The notes under the pieces were generated by a model. That model was not told where the DNA came from and did no database searches. It worked only from the letters and a program-made list of their open reading frames with translations. A stretch of 35,060 nucleotides of DNA from Fimenecus sp045602655 (GTDB taxonomy: Bacteria; Bacillota; Clostridia; Oscillospirales; Acutalibacteraceae), in assembly GCA_045602655.1 (NCBI GenBank), contig JAZSBY010000032.1, positions 1 to 35,060 of the forward strand, given 5' to 3'. A program made the translations under genes and the position numbers. Positions 1 through 9,214 of the stretch are shown one piece after another; within the stretch, counting starts at the first letter, position 1; each line of letters begins with the position of its first letter.

Positions 1-18
1 ATAATAGGAGTAGTCTGT

Positions 19-2652
19 ATGAAATGGACAGGTCTTAATGAATTAAGAGAAAAATACCTTGCATTCTTTGAAAGCAAAGACCATTTGCGTCTTCCAAGCT
101 TTTCACTTGTGCCTCAGGGGGACAAGAGCATTTTGCTTATAAATGCAGGTATGACACCAATGAAAAAATACTTTACAGGTGAGGTAACACCTCCTAAAAA
201 GCGTGTTACAACTTGTCAGAAATGTATCCGTACACCCGATATTGAGAATGTTGGTAAAACTGCTCGTCACGGAACATATTTTGAGATGCTGGGTAACTTC
301 TCATTCGGTGATTATTTCAAACATGAAGCAACTGCTTGGGCTTGGGAATTCTTTACAAAAATTCTTGAAATCCCTGAAGAATTGCTCTATGTAAGTGTTT
401 ACCTTGAAGATGATGAGGCTTATGACATCTGGACAAAAGAGGTAGGCGTTGACCCGTCACACATGGTTCGTTTCGGTAAAGAAGACAATTTCTGGGAACA
501 CGGAGCAGGTCCTTGCGGTCCTTGTTCAGAAATCTATTTTGACCGCGGTGCATCAAAAGGTTGTGGCAGTCCTGACTGTAAAGTCGGTTGCGAATGCGAC
601 AGATTTATCGAGGTTTGGAACCTTGTTTTCACACAGTTTGAAAATGACGGTAACAACAACTATACCCGTCTTGCAAATCCTAATATTGATACCGGTATGG
701 GACTTGAAAGACTTGCCTGCATTATGCAGGATGTTGAGAATCTCTTTGAGGTTGATACAGTTCAGAATATTATGAAGCATATCATTGATATTTCAGGCAT
801 TGAATATCATAAGGATGCTAAAAAAGATATTTCACTCCGTGTTATTACTGACCATATTCGTAGCACAACATTTATGGTGGGTGACGGTGTTCTTCCGTCA
901 AACTCAGGACGCGGTTATGTTTTAAGAAGATTACTTCGTCGTGCAGCTCGTCACGGAAGACTTATTGGTATTGACAGACCATTCCTTTCAGAGGTTTGTG
1001 AAACAGTAATCAAGGAAAATGCAAATGCATATCCAAACCTTGTTGAAAAGCAGGATTACATCAAGAAAGTTATTGCTATGGAAGAAGAAAGTTTCTATAA
1101 GACTATTGATAGTGGTCTTGGTTTGCTTAACGAAATGATGGCAAACTCAAAAGACGGCATTCTTTCAGGTGAAGATGCTTTCAAACTTCAGGATACATTT
1201 GGTTTCCCAATAGACCTCACAAAGGAAATCGTTGCTGAAAACAATATGACCGTTGACGAAGATGCCTTCAAAAAGTTTGTTGAAGAAGCAAGAATGAAGG
1301 CAAAATCCGTTAAGCGTGACGGTGCCGAAACAGACTGGAGAAATTCAGGTGTTTCATTTAAAGATATAGAAAAGACAGAGTTTACAGGATATACAGAAAA
1401 CAACACAAATGCAACAGTTGTGGCACTCGTGACAAATGGTGAAAGAGTCGATTTTGCAGAAGCAGGTGATGCAATTCTTGTCCTCGATAAAACATCTTTC
1501 TATGCAGAAAGTGGCGGACAAGCAGGGGACAAGGGTGTTATCACAATCGGTGAAAGCACATTCGAGGTTGCTAACACCACAAAGGATGCTGATGGTGTTA
1601 TTCTTCACCATGGTACACTCACAGGTGATGCAATCAAGGTTGGCGATAATGCAACAACTGTATATAACGAAGAAAACAGAAAAGCAACAATGAGAAACCA
1701 TACTTCTGCACACCTTCTTCAGGCTGCACTTCGTGAGGTTTTAGGTACTCATGTTGAACAGGCAGGGCAGCTTGTGGATGCTAACGAAGTTCGTTTTGAC
1801 TTCACACACTTCACAGGTATGACGGGTGATGAACTTAAAAAGGTTGAGGACCTTGTAAATGAAGAAATCCTTAATGCAACAGAAATGATGATTAAGGAGA
1901 TGCCTATTGACGAAGCAAAGGCTATGGGTGCTATGGCTCTCTTTGGTGAAAAATACGGTGATGTTGTCCGTGTTGTAAAAGCAGGTGATTTTTCAACTGA
2001 GCTCTGTGGCGGTACTCACGTTGACAATACAGGTAAAATCGGTCTTTTCAAGATTGTTTCTGAATCTTCAGTTGCAGCAGGTGTGCGTCGTATTCAAGCA
2101 GTAACGGGTAAAAATGTTCTGGGCTATATTGACGAAAAGAATAATCTTCTCTATGCAACAGCTGATGCTTTTAAAGTAGGTAATGTTTCTGCACTTCCAC
2201 AGAAGGCAGTTGCAGTAGCAAATGACCTTAAAGCAAAGGATAAGGAAATCGCAAGCCTTAAAGCAGAAATCAACTCATTCAAAACTGCAGGTATTATGGC
2301 AGGTGCAGTAGATGTAAATGGTGTTCAGCTTGTAGTTTACTATGCAGGTGAACTTGATGCTAACTCTCTTCGCTCTATGGCTGAAACTGCAAGAGATTCT
2401 GCATCTAATACAGTTGCAGTGATTTCTGGTTCAAATCAGGAAAAAGGAACTTGTTCATTTGCTTGTGCTTGCGGTAAGGACGCAATCGCAAAAGGTGCTC
2501 ACGCAGGTAACATTGTTCGTGAGGTTGCTAAAGTTGCAGGTGGTTCAGGTGGCGGTAAACCTGATATGGCTATGGCAGGTGGCAAGGATATTTCAAAGGT
2601 TGATGATGCTTTAATGTCAGCAAAAGAAATTTTAGCATCAATGCTTAAATAA
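19..2652 (+). CDS. alaS: Alanyl-tRNA synthetase
   Basis: Charges tRNA-Ala with alanine in the cytoplasm and edits mischarged serine or glycine. The 877-residue product has the normal full length of the family. The N-terminal class II catalytic core begins at once (GLNELREKYLAFF). The editing domain shows the zinc-binding motifs: the HTSAHLL stretch near residue 565 and the ELCGGTH stretch near residue 665. A C-terminal coiled coil and a glycine-rich C-Ala domain (GGSGGGKPDMA) close the protein. An AGGAG ribosome site at 6-10 is 8 bases before the ATG. The gene leads a run of closely spaced + strand housekeeping genes (12 bases to the HIT gene). Its promoter, and any T-box leader, would lie left of the window. 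The function is certain. Confidence 0.98.
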   Translation: MKWTGLNELREKYLAFFESKDHLRLPSFSLVPQGDKSILLINAGMTPMKKYFTGEVTPPKKRVTTCQKCIRTPDIENVGKTARHGTYFEMLGNFSFGDYFKHEATAWAWEFFTKILEIPEELLYVSVYLEDDEAYDIWTKEVGVDPSHMVRFGKEDNFWEHGAGPCGPCSEIYFDRGASKGCGSPDCKVGCECDRFIEVWNLVFTQFENDGNNNYTRLANPNIDTGMGLERLACIMQDVENLFEVDTVQNIMKHIIDISGIEYHKDAKKDISLRVITDHIRSTTFMVGDGVLPSNSGRGYVLRRLLRRAARHGRLIGIDRPFLSEVCETVIKENANAYPNLVEKQDYIKKVIAMEEESFYKTIDSGLGLLNEMMANSKDGILSGEDAFKLQDTFGFPIDLTKEIVAENNMTVDEDAFKKFVEEARMKAKSVKRDGAETDWRNSGVSFKDIEKTEFTGYTENNTNATVVALVTNGERVDFAEAGDAILVLDKTSFYAESGGQAGDKGVITIGESTFEVANTTKDADGVILHHGTLTGDAIKVGDNATTVYNEENRKATMRNHTSAHLLQAALREVLGTHVEQAGQLVDANEVRFDFTHFTGMTGDELKKVEDLVNEEILNATEMMIKEMPIDEAKAMGAMALFGEKYGDVVRVVKAGDFSTELCGGTHVDNTGKIGLFKIVSESSVAAGVRRIQAVTGKNVLGYIDEKNNLLYATADAFKVGNVSALPQKAVAVANDLKAKDKEIASLKAEINSFKTAGIMAGAVDVNGVQLVVYYAGELDANSLRSMAETARDSASNTVAVISGSNQEKGTCSFACACGKDAIAKGAHAGNIVREVAKVAGGSGGGKPDMAMAGGKDISKVDDALMSAKEILASMLK

Positions 2653-2664
2653 TGAGGTGTAATT

Positions 2665-3003
2665 ATGGATTGTCTTTTTTGTAAAATAGCAAATGGTGAA
2701 ATTCCGTCAAATAAGGTCTATGAGGACGAAAAAATTCTTGCATTCCGTGATATTGCTCCTCAGGCAGAAACACATATTCTTGTAATTCCTAAGGGTCACG
2801 TTGCAAGCTCTGCAAACGATATTACAATGAAGAATTGTGAAATCGTAGGTTATATCTTTGCAAAAATTCCTGAAATAGCAGAATTAGCAGGTATTGACAG
2901 CTACAGAGTAATCAACAACTGTGGCGAAAAGGCAGGACAAACTGTCATGCACATTCACTTCCACATTTTAAGTGGGGATAATTTATCCGAAAGATTAGTA
3001 TAA
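2665..3003 (+). CDS. HIT family (HinT-like) nucleotide-binding protein
   Basis: Histidine triad protein of the HinT branch, usually a purine nucleoside phosphoramidase that hydrolyses AMP-lysine or aminoacyl-adenylate-type substrates. The 112 residues match the family length. The N-terminus CLFCKIANGEIPS is typical, and the catalytic triad HIHFH (H96, H98, H100) is complete. A GAGGTG ribosome site precedes the ATG. It sits 12 bases after alaS and just before comEC, so it is probably co-transcribed. Placement beside an aminoacyl-tRNA synthetase fits a role in clearing aminoacyl-adenylates, but that link is inference. The two N-terminal cysteines (CxxC) could bind zinc, as in some HinT proteins. 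Confidence 0.93.
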   Translation: MDCLFCKIANGEIPSNKVYEDEKILAFRDIAPQAETHILVIPKGHVASSANDITMKNCEIVGYIFAKIPEIAELAGIDSYRVINNCGEKAGQTVMHIHFHILSGDNLSERLV

Positions 3004-3016
3004 AGGAGTGTTTAAG

Positions 3017-5107
3017 TTGAAAAGACCATTCGCAGTAATTGGCTTTTCAATGCTTATCAGTTCACTTCCTGTAATAAATTTAAGTTTTAAAATGACTGTT
3101 GCTCTGATTTTTGGAGCAATAGTCATTTTTTGTTTCTTATTGCCACTTAAAAAGTTGAGAAAACAGAAGACGGTGTTTTTCAGCCTTGTGGCAATCGTGA
3201 TTTATTCGGTTTCTTTTCTGTTTGCTCAATTCGGATATTATAATGTCAAGGAAAATTTGCAAAACACTAATGAAATCACGGGTACAGTCTGTCAAACACC
3301 AACCATATCGGACTACTCTTTTACATATATAATCAAATGTGACGATGAAAACTATAAAATTAGGTATGTTACAAAGGACGACAAATTTCTCACAGAAGGC
3401 GATAGAGTAAGAATCAATTTTAATGCTACGGAAGAAGAAAATTTTAACGACGATTTCTTCGAATACTCTCTGTCCTCAAAAATTTACTTTACTGTTTTTG
3501 AAGGTGAAAAAACCGCAATTGAGCAAATAAAAGGGGAAAATTGGTATTACAGTAAAATAGGCAGAATAAAAAACAGCTTTTCATCTGTGGTGGACGAATA
3601 TCTGCCTAACGGAGCAGGCAATATCGCAAAAGCAATGACCATTGGTGAGAGGTCACAATTGGAGGACAGAATAGTCGATTATTTCAACTATTCAGGCACT
3701 TCTCATTTGCTAGTGATTTCAGGACTTCATATTACAATGTGGTCCTTGGGAATTATGAAGATTTTTGGTAGGTTTATAAAATCGAAAAAAGTATTGGTAG
3801 CATTGAGTCTTTTCACATTGTTTACTTATTCTGCAGTAACGGGATTTGGTGTGTCAGTTATCCGTGCAGGTATGCTTGTGGGGATGGTGATAGTAAGTAA
3901 ACTCTTTGACAGAGATGCAGACAGTCTGAATTCCATTGGGTTAGCATTAGTTGTTATCTTAATGGTCAATCCTTTTTCAGTGTATTCCGTTTCTTTATGG
4001 TTGACAGTGCTTTCAACTGTCGGCATCTTAGTCCTTTCCCATCCCATGATTCGTTTAATTGAGGATTTTTGCAGGAGAAAACAAATTCCGATAAATAATT
4101 TTACAAACTTTGTTATTAACTCGTTTTCAATCAGTTTATCAACATCAATCTGTACCTTGCCGGTATTTATTGTTAAGTTAGGGATGCTACCCATTGGCTC
4201 AATCTTTGCTAATTTAATAATGGTGGATTTGGCATTGTTACTGATGGTGTTAACAGTATTTGGGGTAGCATTACATTTGTTAAGTATTCATTTCCTTGTC
4301 AGACCGATATTTATGATTGTAGGTCTGTTGGCGGATTTTCTGACCTTGGTTGCAGAAAAAATCGGTATGGCAGACTGGTCAACAATTTCAGTTTCCCATA
4401 AGGCTTTTGAGTATTTTCTGGTTGTCTTGGTAATAGGTGTAATACTTGCCGTCATATTGAAAAAATACAATAAAAATATAGTCAAACACATCGCAGTTAT
4501 ATTATCTGCGATGTTTGTTTTAATTACTTGTTACACAACTGCTTATGATTACAACAACTCCTGTGTTGAGATTGTTTTTACTGAAAATAAGCCTGTTATT
4601 GTTGCAAAATCAGGAAATAAAAGTTTTCTTGTGGGTACACAAAAGAAGCAATATCTTGCAAATATAAAATGGGTGCTCAATGCTCACAATGAAAAAGCAC
4701 TTGACGGGATTATTGTTACCGATGATGAGAATGAAACAATATCCCATCTTATTACAACTTATGACAGCTTTGGTGTTACACAAACCTATTTCTGTAATGA
4801 TGCACCCAAAATCTTTGAAGCCCACTCAAAGGGTAATATAAATAAGATAACCATAGGCAGGAAAGTGAATCTGGTTTTACATAACCCTGCAAATGAGTTA
4901 ATAATAAGCAGTGGAAATAAAAAAGTAATCATTATTGGCTGTGATAAAGAAAATGACTTTAAAAATCTTGAAGACTATGATATAATTATTCTATATGGCG
5001 AAAAATCCTTTGAATTTGCTTCTGCTTTGAAGAACACAAGACCTGATTTAGAGCCAAGATTGGTAGTTTCTGATGAGAATAAGCAAATGACCATTTATTT
5101 TGAATGA
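3017..5107 (+). CDS. comEC: ComEC/Rec2-type competence membrane protein with a degenerate C-terminal domain
   Basis: ComEC forms the inner-membrane channel for single-stranded DNA during natural transformation. The order is as in the family: two N-terminal membrane segments, an OB-like extracytoplasmic region (about residues 85-180), the multi-pass competence domain with the signature SGTSHLLVISGLHI (about 230-500), and a C-terminal soluble part. The C-terminal part has beta-lactamase-like spacing, but where the metal motif HxHxDH should follow the DGIIV strand it reads TDDENETISH, so no metal site is visible. I place the start at the TTG at 3017, since AAAGGAG (3002-3008) is 8 bases upstream; a GTG at 3008 overlaps that ribosome site and is unlikely. 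It lies 12 bases before holA, a neighbour it also has in Bacillus subtilis. Whether it supports DNA uptake here cannot be told. Confidence 0.88.
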   Translation: MKRPFAVIGFSMLISSLPVINLSFKMTVALIFGAIVIFCFLLPLKKLRKQKTVFFSLVAIVIYSVSFLFAQFGYYNVKENLQNTNEITGTVCQTPTISDYSFTYIIKCDDENYKIRYVTKDDKFLTEGDRVRINFNATEEENFNDDFFEYSLSSKIYFTVFEGEKTAIEQIKGENWYYSKIGRIKNSFSSVVDEYLPNGAGNIAKAMTIGERSQLEDRIVDYFNYSGTSHLLVISGLHITMWSLGIMKIFGRFIKSKKVLVALSLFTLFTYSAVTGFGVSVIRAGMLVGMVIVSKLFDRDADSLNSIGLALVVILMVNPFSVYSVSLWLTVLSTVGILVLSHPMIRLIEDFCRRKQIPINNFTNFVINSFSISLSTSICTLPVFIVKLGMLPIGSIFANLIMVDLALLLMVLTVFGVALHLLSIHFLVRPIFMIVGLLADFLTLVAEKIGMADWSTISVSHKAFEYFLVVLVIGVILAVILKKYNKNIVKHIAVILSAMFVLITCYTTAYDYNNSCVEIVFTENKPVIVAKSGNKSFLVGTQKKQYLANIKWVLNAHNEKALDGIIVTDDENETISHLITTYDSFGVTQTYFCNDAPKIFEAHSKGNINKITIGRKVNLVLHNPANELIISSGNKKVIIIGCDKENDFKNLEDYDIIILYGEKSFEFASALKNTRPDLEPRLVVSDENKQMTIYFE

Positions 5108-5119
5108 TGGGTGAAAGTT

Positions 5120-6160
5120 ATGGCTTTGATTTATGAATCTGACCTGAAAAAACAGATAAGAGAAAAGAATATGTCTAATTGCTACTTGTTTTATGGCAGT
5201 GAGGATTATTTAAAGCAGTTTTATGCTGAAAAAATCTGTAAAACTTTCGTGACAGAAGGTAGTGAAGCATTCAGTCTTCGCAAGTATGACGGTAAAGAAA
5301 ACACTCTCGATGATGTTCTCGAGGGTGCTGAATCTATATCGTTTATGAGTGAGTATTGTGTTGTTATTGCCCGTGACTTTCCGCTTGATACATTAGCAAG
5401 TGACGAAAAGGATAAACTTGTTTCGTTTTTAGAAAATCAACCTGATACATCAATTACAGTTTTTTGGATGGATAGTATTGAAGTTCAACCTAAAAATTCA
5501 AAATGGGATTGGGTGGTTTCTAGTTTTACTAAATATGCCACTGCCGTTAATTTTGAAAAGCCTACAGGGAGAAATCTTCTGAAATTATTATGTGCATACG
5601 CTTCGAAGCAGGGCTGTGCAATGAGCGAAAATACAGCCGCATACCTTGTTGAATTAGCAGGAGACAGCCTTAATGTTCTTTTTAACGAAATTCAAAAGGC
5701 TGTAAACTTTGCGGGACAAGGTAATGAAATTACAAACGAATGCATTGACAGCGTTGCTGTCCGTTCTCTTGAAGCGAAGATTTTTGATTTGTCAAAGCTT
5801 ATTCTTAACGGCAACCCGCAAGGTGCTTTGGAATTGTTGCATATTCTTATGATGCAAAAGACGGAGGCACTTGATATTTTAGGTGTTATATTAACGTCCT
5901 TTGTTGATATCTACAGGGTGAAAACCGCTGTGTCGGGTGGGGAAAACAGTATGTATCCGGCGAAGATTTTTAACTATAAGAATAAAGAATTCCGTTTGCG
6001 AAATGCAGAACGATTTGCCAAAAAATTATCTGTTGAACAAATCAGGGAATGTTTTGATTGCTTTGCAGAAAGCGACTTTACCCTTAAAAGCACGGCACAA
6101 AGTCCCGAAATGATTCTGGAAAGACTTATTGTTAAGATTTCCCTTATTTTAGCAAGGTGA
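5120..6160 (+). CDS. holA: DNA polymerase III subunit delta
   Basis: Clamp-loader subunit that opens the beta sliding clamp during replication. The 346-residue product has the usual delta length. The N-terminal AAA+-like domain shows the family phrase YLFYGSEDYLK (about residues 21-31), and the C-terminal half has the helical collar with DLSKLILNGNPQGALELL. There is no Walker A motif, which is normal for delta. I chose the ATG at 5120 because the product then begins MALIYESDLKK; a GTG at 5111 in the same frame adds three residues and has no better ribosome site. Its stop (TGA, 6158-6160) overlaps the AAGGTGAT ribosome site of the RNase M5 gene, so the two are very likely translated from one message. 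Confidence 0.93.
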   Translation: MALIYESDLKKQIREKNMSNCYLFYGSEDYLKQFYAEKICKTFVTEGSEAFSLRKYDGKENTLDDVLEGAESISFMSEYCVVIARDFPLDTLASDEKDKLVSFLENQPDTSITVFWMDSIEVQPKNSKWDWVVSSFTKYATAVNFEKPTGRNLLKLLCAYASKQGCAMSENTAAYLVELAGDSLNVLFNEIQKAVNFAGQGNEITNECIDSVAVRSLEAKIFDLSKLILNGNPQGALELLHILMMQKTEALDILGVILTSFVDIYRVKTAVSGGENSMYPAKIFNYKNKEFRLRNAERFAKKLSVEQIRECFDCFAESDFTLKSTAQSPEMILERLIVKISLILAR

Positions 6161-6164
6161 TATT

Positions 6165-6758
6165 ATGATTAGAATTAAAGAAGCGGTAGTTGTTGAGGGG
6201 AAATACGATAAAATTAAACTATCGGGAATCATTGATACGGTTATTATCGAAACTGACGGTTTTGGGATATTCAAAGATAAAGAAAAACAGAAATTGATTC
6301 GTTTTTTAGCCGAAAAAAGAGGCATTATAATTATGACGGACTCTGATTCTGCAGGGTTTAAAATCCGTTCATTTATACAGAATATAACAAAATGTGAAAA
6401 TGTGAAGAATGTATTTATTCCTGATATTTACGGCAAGGAAAAACGCAAAACGGAATTTTCAAAAGAGGGTAAATTAGGTGTTGAGGGCATAAAACCCCGG
6501 ATTATTCTTAATGCACTTGAAAAAGCAGGAGTGCTTTGCAGTGAAAACAGTAAAAACGAGGGCAGAGAGATAACTCATACTGATTTTTTTGAGGACGGAA
6601 TAAGTGGTGGCGAAAACAGTAGCAAAATCCGTAAGACCCTGGCGAAAGAGTTGGAGTTGCCCGAGCATATCAGCTCATCCGCTCTTTTAAAAATTATAAA
6701 TTCATATATGACCTATGAGGAATACAAGGAAGTTGTAAAAAATATGACTATTTTGTAA
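6165..6758 (+). CDS. rnmV: Ribonuclease M5 (5S rRNA maturase)
   Basis: Toprim-domain endonuclease that trims precursor 5S rRNA in low-GC Gram-positive bacteria. The 197 residues fit the family. The Toprim motifs are clear: the acidic VVVEGKYDKIKL near residue 8, with the catalytic glutamate, and the DxD motif in IIMTDSDSAGFKIR near residue 57. The C-terminal third matches the extra domain found in M5 proteins (DUF4093-like). The ribosome site AAGGTGAT spans the holA stop and sits 5 bases before the ATG. In Bacillus rnmV usually lies beside ksgA; here it follows holA and no ksgA is seen. A short AT-rich gap without a clear terminator follows. Confidence 0.9.
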   Translation: MIRIKEAVVVEGKYDKIKLSGIIDTVIIETDGFGIFKDKEKQKLIRFLAEKRGIIIMTDSDSAGFKIRSFIQNITKCENVKNVFIPDIYGKEKRKTEFSKEGKLGVEGIKPRIILNALEKAGVLCSENSKNEGREITHTDFFEDGISGGENSSKIRKTLAKELELPEHISSSALLKIINSYMTYEEYKEVVKNMTIL

Positions 6759-6774
6759 ATTTTAAAAAATTCTA

Positions 6775-6803
6775 TTTCCAAAATAAGGTAAATATGATAT
6801 AAT
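6775..6803 (+). promoter_or_regulatory. Sigma-A-type promoter for the acyl-CoA synthetase operon
   Basis: TTTCCA (6775-6780, four of six consensus bases) and a perfect TATAAT (6798-6803) are 17 bases apart, 44 bases before the start codon. Read-through from rnmV is also possible because I see no terminator between the genes. Confidence 0.6.
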
Positions 6804-6846
6804 ATTCAGTCCATACACGAATTTAACGAAGAAGAGGTATATATAA

Positions 6847-8619
6847 ATGCAAGTACAGAGCAAATTCCCTGTGAACAAGCCTTTTTATGAGGTGCGTAAT
6901 GTTAGCGATTTCAAGGATTTGATTGACCAAAGTGCAAAACTCTTTTCAGACAGACCTGCATATAAACTCAGAAAAAAAGATAAGACTTTTTATGAGGTAA
7001 CACATAGTCAGTTCCGCGACGATATATACTGTCTTGCTAACAGCCTTTTAAAGGACAACTATAACCGTGTACATATTGCAGTTGTAGGTGCTAACTCATA
7101 CAAGTGGTCTGTGACTTACCTTGCTGTAACTTGCAGTGATAATGTTATTGTACCTATTGACAAAGAACTTACTGCTGATAATATGATGGATGTTATCAGG
7201 GATTCTGATTCAACAATCCTTTTTGGCGATAAAAAGCAGATTAAGGAAATCAGTGCATTAAGAGACAGATTACCTGAAGGATTTCGCTTTATCTGTTTTG
7301 ATGATGTGGATATTCAAGGTGTTGAACTCTATGATAATTATATTGAAACCGGAAGACAACTTTACAAGAATGGTGAAAAACTTCTTGAAAATGTAACTGT
7401 TGACCCACAGGCTACAACGGCTATCCTTTTCACTTCAGGTACAACGGGCGTTTCAAAAGGTGTATGCCTCAGTCAGAAGAATATCTGTTCAGTTGTAATG
7501 GGTGCAGCAGGTTGTATTAAAATAACTGAAGAAGACCAACTTTTATCAATTCTTCCAATCCACCATACTTATGAATGTACAGTTGGTTTCCTCTATATTA
7601 TTTACTGTGGTGCTTGTATTGGATTTAATCAGGGACTTCGCTATATCACAAGAGATTTGAAGGAAATCAGACCAACAGCATTTATTACTGTTCCGCTTCT
7701 TATTGAAAAAGTCCATGCAAAGATTATGAAAAAGATGGGCGAAAAAAAGGGCGGTATGTTCATTTTTAATTTTGGCAAATTTCTTTCAAAGACTACAAGT
7801 GCAATTGGTATAAAGGGTGTTGGCAGAAAACTTTTTGCAGAAGTTATTGAAACCATGGGTGGCAGAATTCGTATTATTGTAACAGGTGCTGCTGCTATTG
7901 ACCCCAAAGTTGCAAAGGATTTTATGCTTATGGGCATTAACCTTTATAATGGCTATGGTCTTACAGAATGTGCTCCCCTTGTTGCATGTAATAACGACAG
8001 GGTTATGCTCCCTGACTCAATTGGTACTCCAATGCCGGGTGCGGAGGTTGCTATTTATAACCCTGATAATAAGGGCGTTGGCGAAATCTGGGTACGAGGA
8101 CCAATGGTTATGAATGGTTACTATAAAAATCCTGAAGCAACAGCTGAGGTAATTACTTCTGACGGTTGGTTCAGAACAGGTGATATTGGTACATGTGATA
8201 ATAATAACTGCTACAGGATTACAGGCAGAAGCAAGAATGTTATTGTTACAAGAAATGGTAAAAATATCTTCCCGGAAGAAGTTGAAATTTATCTCAATGC
8301 AAATCCAATTGTTGCCGAAAGCATTGTTTTCGATGATGACATCGGTGATGATGTATTGGTAAGTGCAGCTGTTTATCCTAATATTGAGGAACTTCAAAGT
8401 ATTCTCAATCGTGAGGAAATTACAAAGGAAGATATCGCGAAAGCTGTAAGTGATGCAGTTAAGGAAACAAACAGAAAACTCCCTAAATATAAGAAAATCA
8501 GAAGCTATTATATTAGTGAGGAAGAATTTATAAAAACTACAACAAAGAAAATCAAGCGTCAGATAAATATTGATAAAATAAAGCAGGACGCAAAAAACAA
8601 GATAAATACAGAGGAATAA
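6847..8619 (+). CDS. Long-chain acyl-CoA synthetase (AMP-binding, FadD-like)
   Basis: Activates a carboxylic acid, probably a fatty acid, with ATP to an acyl-adenylate and then to acyl-CoA or another thioester. The ANL-superfamily signs are all present in 590 residues: the P-loop ILFTSGTTGVSKG (about residues 193-205), the LYNGYGLTECAP motif (about 365-376), the GWFRTGDIG motif (about 440-448) and the hinge ITGRSKNVIVTRNGKNI (about 458-474). Near the end, KTTTKKIKR takes the place of the usual catalytic-lysine region TxTGKIKR; the substitution of glycine by lysine next to it is unusual but the lysines are kept. It is the first gene of a three-gene unit with a flavoprotein and thioredoxin. Exact chain-length preference cannot be read from sequence. 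Confidence 0.88.
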   Translation: MQVQSKFPVNKPFYEVRNVSDFKDLIDQSAKLFSDRPAYKLRKKDKTFYEVTHSQFRDDIYCLANSLLKDNYNRVHIAVVGANSYKWSVTYLAVTCSDNVIVPIDKELTADNMMDVIRDSDSTILFGDKKQIKEISALRDRLPEGFRFICFDDVDIQGVELYDNYIETGRQLYKNGEKLLENVTVDPQATTAILFTSGTTGVSKGVCLSQKNICSVVMGAAGCIKITEEDQLLSILPIHHTYECTVGFLYIIYCGACIGFNQGLRYITRDLKEIRPTAFITVPLLIEKVHAKIMKKMGEKKGGMFIFNFGKFLSKTTSAIGIKGVGRKLFAEVIETMGGRIRIIVTGAAAIDPKVAKDFMLMGINLYNGYGLTECAPLVACNNDRVMLPDSIGTPMPGAEVAIYNPDNKGVGEIWVRGPMVMNGYYKNPEATAEVITSDGWFRTGDIGTCDNNNCYRITGRSKNVIVTRNGKNIFPEEVEIYLNANPIVAESIVFDDDIGDDVLVSAAVYPNIEELQSILNREEITKEDIAKAVSDAVKETNRKLPKYKKIRSYYISEEEFIKTTTKKIKRQINIDKIKQDAKNKINTEE

Positions 8620-8623
8620 AACA

Positions 8624-9214
8624 ATGTTTTTGGAATATGATAACACTGAGAATAGTGCAAATGGGACTTCTGTTTTAGCTATTATGGCGTCCCCACGCAA
8701 ATCAGGATATACAGCAAAGCTTTTAGGAAGTCTTTTGCGTGAATTTCCAAAGGGTACAAATATTGAAATCGTAAATCTTTACGATATAAATCCTGTGCCT
8801 TGTAATGCCTGCGGTTACTGTAAAGCAGGTAACGGATGTTCTAAAAAAGACTTGGAAGATTTCTTTAAGAAATTTGAAACAGCAGATATAATTATTTTTG
8901 CAACACCTATTTACTTTATGGGTGTGCCTGCACCATTCAAGGCATTGATTGACCGTTTTCAGCGTTACTATGAGGCTCGTTTCCGTCGTAATATGAAAAA
9001 TCCTATTGAGAAACATCGTAAAGCAGCACTCATTGTTACAAGTGGCAGTGACGGTGAAATAGGATACGAGGTAATCAAGCATCAGTTGTTACAAGCATTT
9101 TCAGTGCTTAACATTGAACTTTGTGGTGCAACACTTGCACGGAATACAGATAAATGTGGTGTTGACAAAACAGATGTAGATAAGGCAAGAGCATTATATT
9201 GGAAGGTGAGATAA
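8624..9214 (+). CDS. Iron-sulfur flavoprotein / NADPH-dependent FMN reductase family
   Basis: Flavodoxin-fold redox protein. The FMN phosphate loop is SPRKSGYTAKLL near residue 24. A cysteine cluster C-x2-C-x2-C-x5-C (CNACGYCKAGNGC, about residues 60-72) matches the 4Fe-4S binding pattern of archaeal and clostridial iron-sulfur flavoproteins. The phrase ATPIYFMGVPAPFKALIDRF is the family's conserved flavin-side strand. There is no signal peptide, so it acts in the cytoplasm, probably as an electron carrier or a reductase of unknown substrate. It starts 4 bases after the acyl-CoA synthetase stop, and its own stop codon touches the thioredoxin ATG. The physiological partner is unknown; co-transcription with thioredoxin points to thiol or stress redox chemistry (inference). 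Confidence 0.85.
   Translation: MFLEYDNTENSANGTSVLAIMASPRKSGYTAKLLGSLLREFPKGTNIEIVNLYDINPVPCNACGYCKAGNGCSKKDLEDFFKKFETADIIIFATPIYFMGVPAPFKALIDRFQRYYEARFRRNMKNPIEKHRKAALIVTSGSDGEIGYEVIKHQLLQAFSVLNIELCGATLARNTDKCGVDKTDVDKARALYWKVR

Noticed and set aside
1..18. T-box leader or promoter of alaS
   Set aside because: Only 18 bases precede the start codon; nothing beyond the ribosome site can be seen.
3008..3016. GTG start for comEC at 3008
   Set aside because: It overlaps the AAAGGAG ribosome site; the TTG at 3017 has correct spacing.
8017..8700. A 227-codon open frame on the minus strand opposite the acyl-CoA synthetase
   Set aside because: Its product is cysteine- and phenylalanine-rich without any family resemblance, and it lies fully over a clear, well-conserved gene.
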